Positions 4,707 through 5,884 of a DNA stretch of 5,884 nucleotides are shown piece after piece. The stretch comes from DATFIX01 sp047617305 (GTDB lineage Archaea; Halobacteriota; Halobacteria; Halobacteriales; Natrialbaceae), in NCBI GenBank assembly GCA_047617305.1, contig JBLGCL010000176.1, forward strand, positions 1-5,884. The letters run 5' to 3'. The notes under the pieces are model-generated. The model had not been told where the DNA came from. It saw only the letters and a program-made list of their open reading frames with translations, and ran no database searches. A program made the translations under genes and the position numbers. The stretch's first letter is position 1. Each line of letters begins with the position of its first letter.

Positions 4707-5492
4707 ATGTCAGATTCGGACGTCTCGATATCGGTAACGGACCTCCGCCGCGAGTTCGCTCCCGTGACCGCGCTCGACGGCGTCGACCTGGACGTCGACG
4801 GCCCCCGAATCGTGGGCGTTGCGGGACCCAATGGCGCCGGCAAGACCACACTCATCCGGTGTCTCCTCGGATTGCTCTCGCCCACCGACGGCGCTTCCAG
4901 CGTCGGCGGCACGGACTCGCTCTCGCTGGACGCCGCCGACCGCGAACGGATCGGCTACATGCCACAGGCCGACGCGATCTACCGGGACCTCACAGTTCGT
5001 GGAAACGTCGACTTCTTCGCTCGACTGTACCGGGTCGACGACCGGTCGGCCGCCGTGGATCGCGCGATCTCGTTCGTTGGCCTCTCGGACCGCGCCGACG
5101 ACCGCGTCTCCGACCTCTCGGGCGGGATGATCCGCCGGACGAGTCTCGCGTGTGCGCTGGTGCACGACCCGGACATCCTCATCCTGGACGAACCGACCGT
5201 CGGCCTCGACCCGCAACTCCGGGCAACGATGTGGGATGCCTTCCGCGAGCGTCGCGACGAGGGGGCGCTGATCCTCGTCTCGACGCACTACCTCGGCGAG
5301 GCCACCCGGTGTGACGACGTCCTCTTCCTGCGGGACGGGCGCGTCCTCGCCTACGATTCGCCCGAGCGATTCCTGGCGGAGACGGGGGCGGACGACCTCG
5401 AAGACGCCTTTCTCGCCCTGCTGGAACGCGACGGTGACCCGGCCGACGCCGAAACCGATGATGAGGGTGCGAACGAGGGGGTGTTCGCGTGA
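4707..5492 (+). CDS. ABC-2-type exporter, ATP-binding protein
   Basis: This 261-residue cytoplasmic ATPase would power export through the adjoining permease. All nucleotide-binding motifs are intact: Walker A GPNGAGKTT (40-48) with K46, Q-loop Q87 in YMPQAD, signature LSGGM (137-141), Walker B ILILDEP (157-163) with E162, D-loop GLDP (166-169) and switch histidine H194 in VSTHYL. The pattern LSGGMIRR and the lone N-terminal nucleotide-binding domain resemble DrrA/CcmA/NatA-type subunits of ABC-2 systems. The tail from about residue 241 is acidic and likely flexible. The ATG at 4707 gives a normal N-terminus; an in-frame extension upstream to 4518 would overlap the HTH regulator and lacks domain similarity. 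The stop overlaps the permease start by 4 bases (GTGA), indicating translational coupling. The substrate cannot be read from the sequence; drug, lipid, ion or copper export are all possible for this class. Confidence 0.94.
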   Translation: MSDSDVSISVTDLRREFAPVTALDGVDLDVDGPRIVGVAGPNGAGKTTLIRCLLGLLSPTDGASSVGGTDSLSLDAADRERIGYMPQADAIYRDLTVRGNVDFFARLYRVDDRSAAVDRAISFVGLSDRADDRVSDLSGGMIRRTSLACALVHDPDILILDEPTVGLDPQLRATMWDAFRERRDEGALILVSTHYLGEATRCDDVLFLRDGRVLAYDSPERFLAETGADDLEDAFLALLERDGDPADAETDDEGANEGVFA

Positions 5493-5884
5493 CCCTCCTC
5501 CGCGGGACGGTCCCGGTGGCCCGCCGGGTCCTGCTCTCGTTGCGCGGCGATCGCCGGACGCTCGGCCTCGTCCTCGTCGTGCCGGCCTTCATCATCTACC
5601 TCGTCAGCGAGGTGTTCACTCGCCCCGAGACGGTGGCCCACATCATGCTCGCGGTGTTCGTGTTCTTCCTGACCTACATCCTGACCGCCATCGGGTTCCT
5701 CCGCGAGCGGACGGCCGGCACGCTCGAACGCGTCCTGGCGGCCCCGGTCTCCAGAAGCGGCCTGGTCACCGGGTACGTCCTCGGGTACGGACTCCTCGCG
5801 ACGGTCCAGTCGATCGTCCTGCTGGTCTCGGGCATCTACTTCCTGAACGTGACCTTCGAACACGGGGTCGAACTGTTCTTCCTC
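5489..5884 (+). CDS. ABC-2-type permease (partial, C-terminal part outside window)
   Basis: The frame is open from the GTG at 5489 to the window end, 132 codons. After a basic N-terminus come hydrophobic segments at about residues 25-40, 52-70 and 93-119, as expected for membrane spans. Between the second and third lies RERTAGTLERVLAAPVSR (72-89), the cytoplasmic RERxxGTLE/RxxxxPV motif common to ABC-2 permeases. It would form the membrane channel partnered with the preceding ATPase. The GTG overlaps the ATPase stop (GTGA) and is preceded by a G-rich stretch (GAGGGGGTG at 5475-5483) that could act as a Shine-Dalgarno site; the next in-frame start is 27 bases further on. Whether it is full length or followed by a second permease cannot be seen. 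Confidence 0.9.
   Translation, partial: MTLLRGTVPVARRVLLSLRGDRRTLGLVLVVPAFIIYLVSEVFTRPETVAHIMLAVFVFFLTYILTAIGFLRERTAGTLERVLAAPVSRSGLVTGYVLGYGLLATVQSIVLLVSGIYFLNVTFEHGVELFFL

Overview
The window reads as chromosomal DNA of a halophilic archaeon (class Halobacteria). The base composition is GC-rich, the predicted proteins are strongly acidic, and several genes have a TATA-like element about 26-27 bases before the start codon, the spacing expected of leaderless haloarchaeal transcripts. The proteins also resemble haloarchaeal families. Families and motifs were recognised by eye; no searches were run.

Left edge (1-633, minus strand): the N-terminal 211 codons of a secreted lipoprotein resembling the Hvo_1808-type haloarchaeal surface proteins, cut off by the window end inside a likely zinc-binding motif. 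A 222-base intergenic region (634-855) carries its promoter and the divergent promoter of the next gene.

Centre (856-3895, plus strand): a sulfur-trafficking group of three genes. SufS, a cysteine desulfurase, is followed by BioB, the biotin synthase, and SufU, a SufU/IscU-type sulfur carrier or scaffold. SufS would strip sulfur from cysteine, SufU would accept it, and BioB needs sulfur to convert dethiobiotin to biotin. The genes are 181 and 75 bases apart, and bioB and sufU each seem to have their own promoter, so this is a co-directional cluster rather than a tight operon. BioB keeps the radical-SAM cysteines but appears to lack three of the four E. coli ligands of the sulfur-donating auxiliary cluster. 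A perfect 9+9 inverted repeat lies just upstream of its TATA box. A hairpin followed by five T residues ends sufU.

Right side (3930-5884): a minus-strand regulator with a C-terminal bat-type (HTH_10-like) helix-turn-helix converges on sufU and diverges from a two-gene ABC-2 exporter. The ATP-binding gene is complete and overlaps by 4 bases the permease gene, which runs off the right edge. The regulator has a possible 8-codon upstream reading frame whose stop overlaps its start codon.

No tRNA, rRNA, CRISPR array, insertion sequence or other mobile element was seen, and no gene-free stretch exceeds 300 bases.
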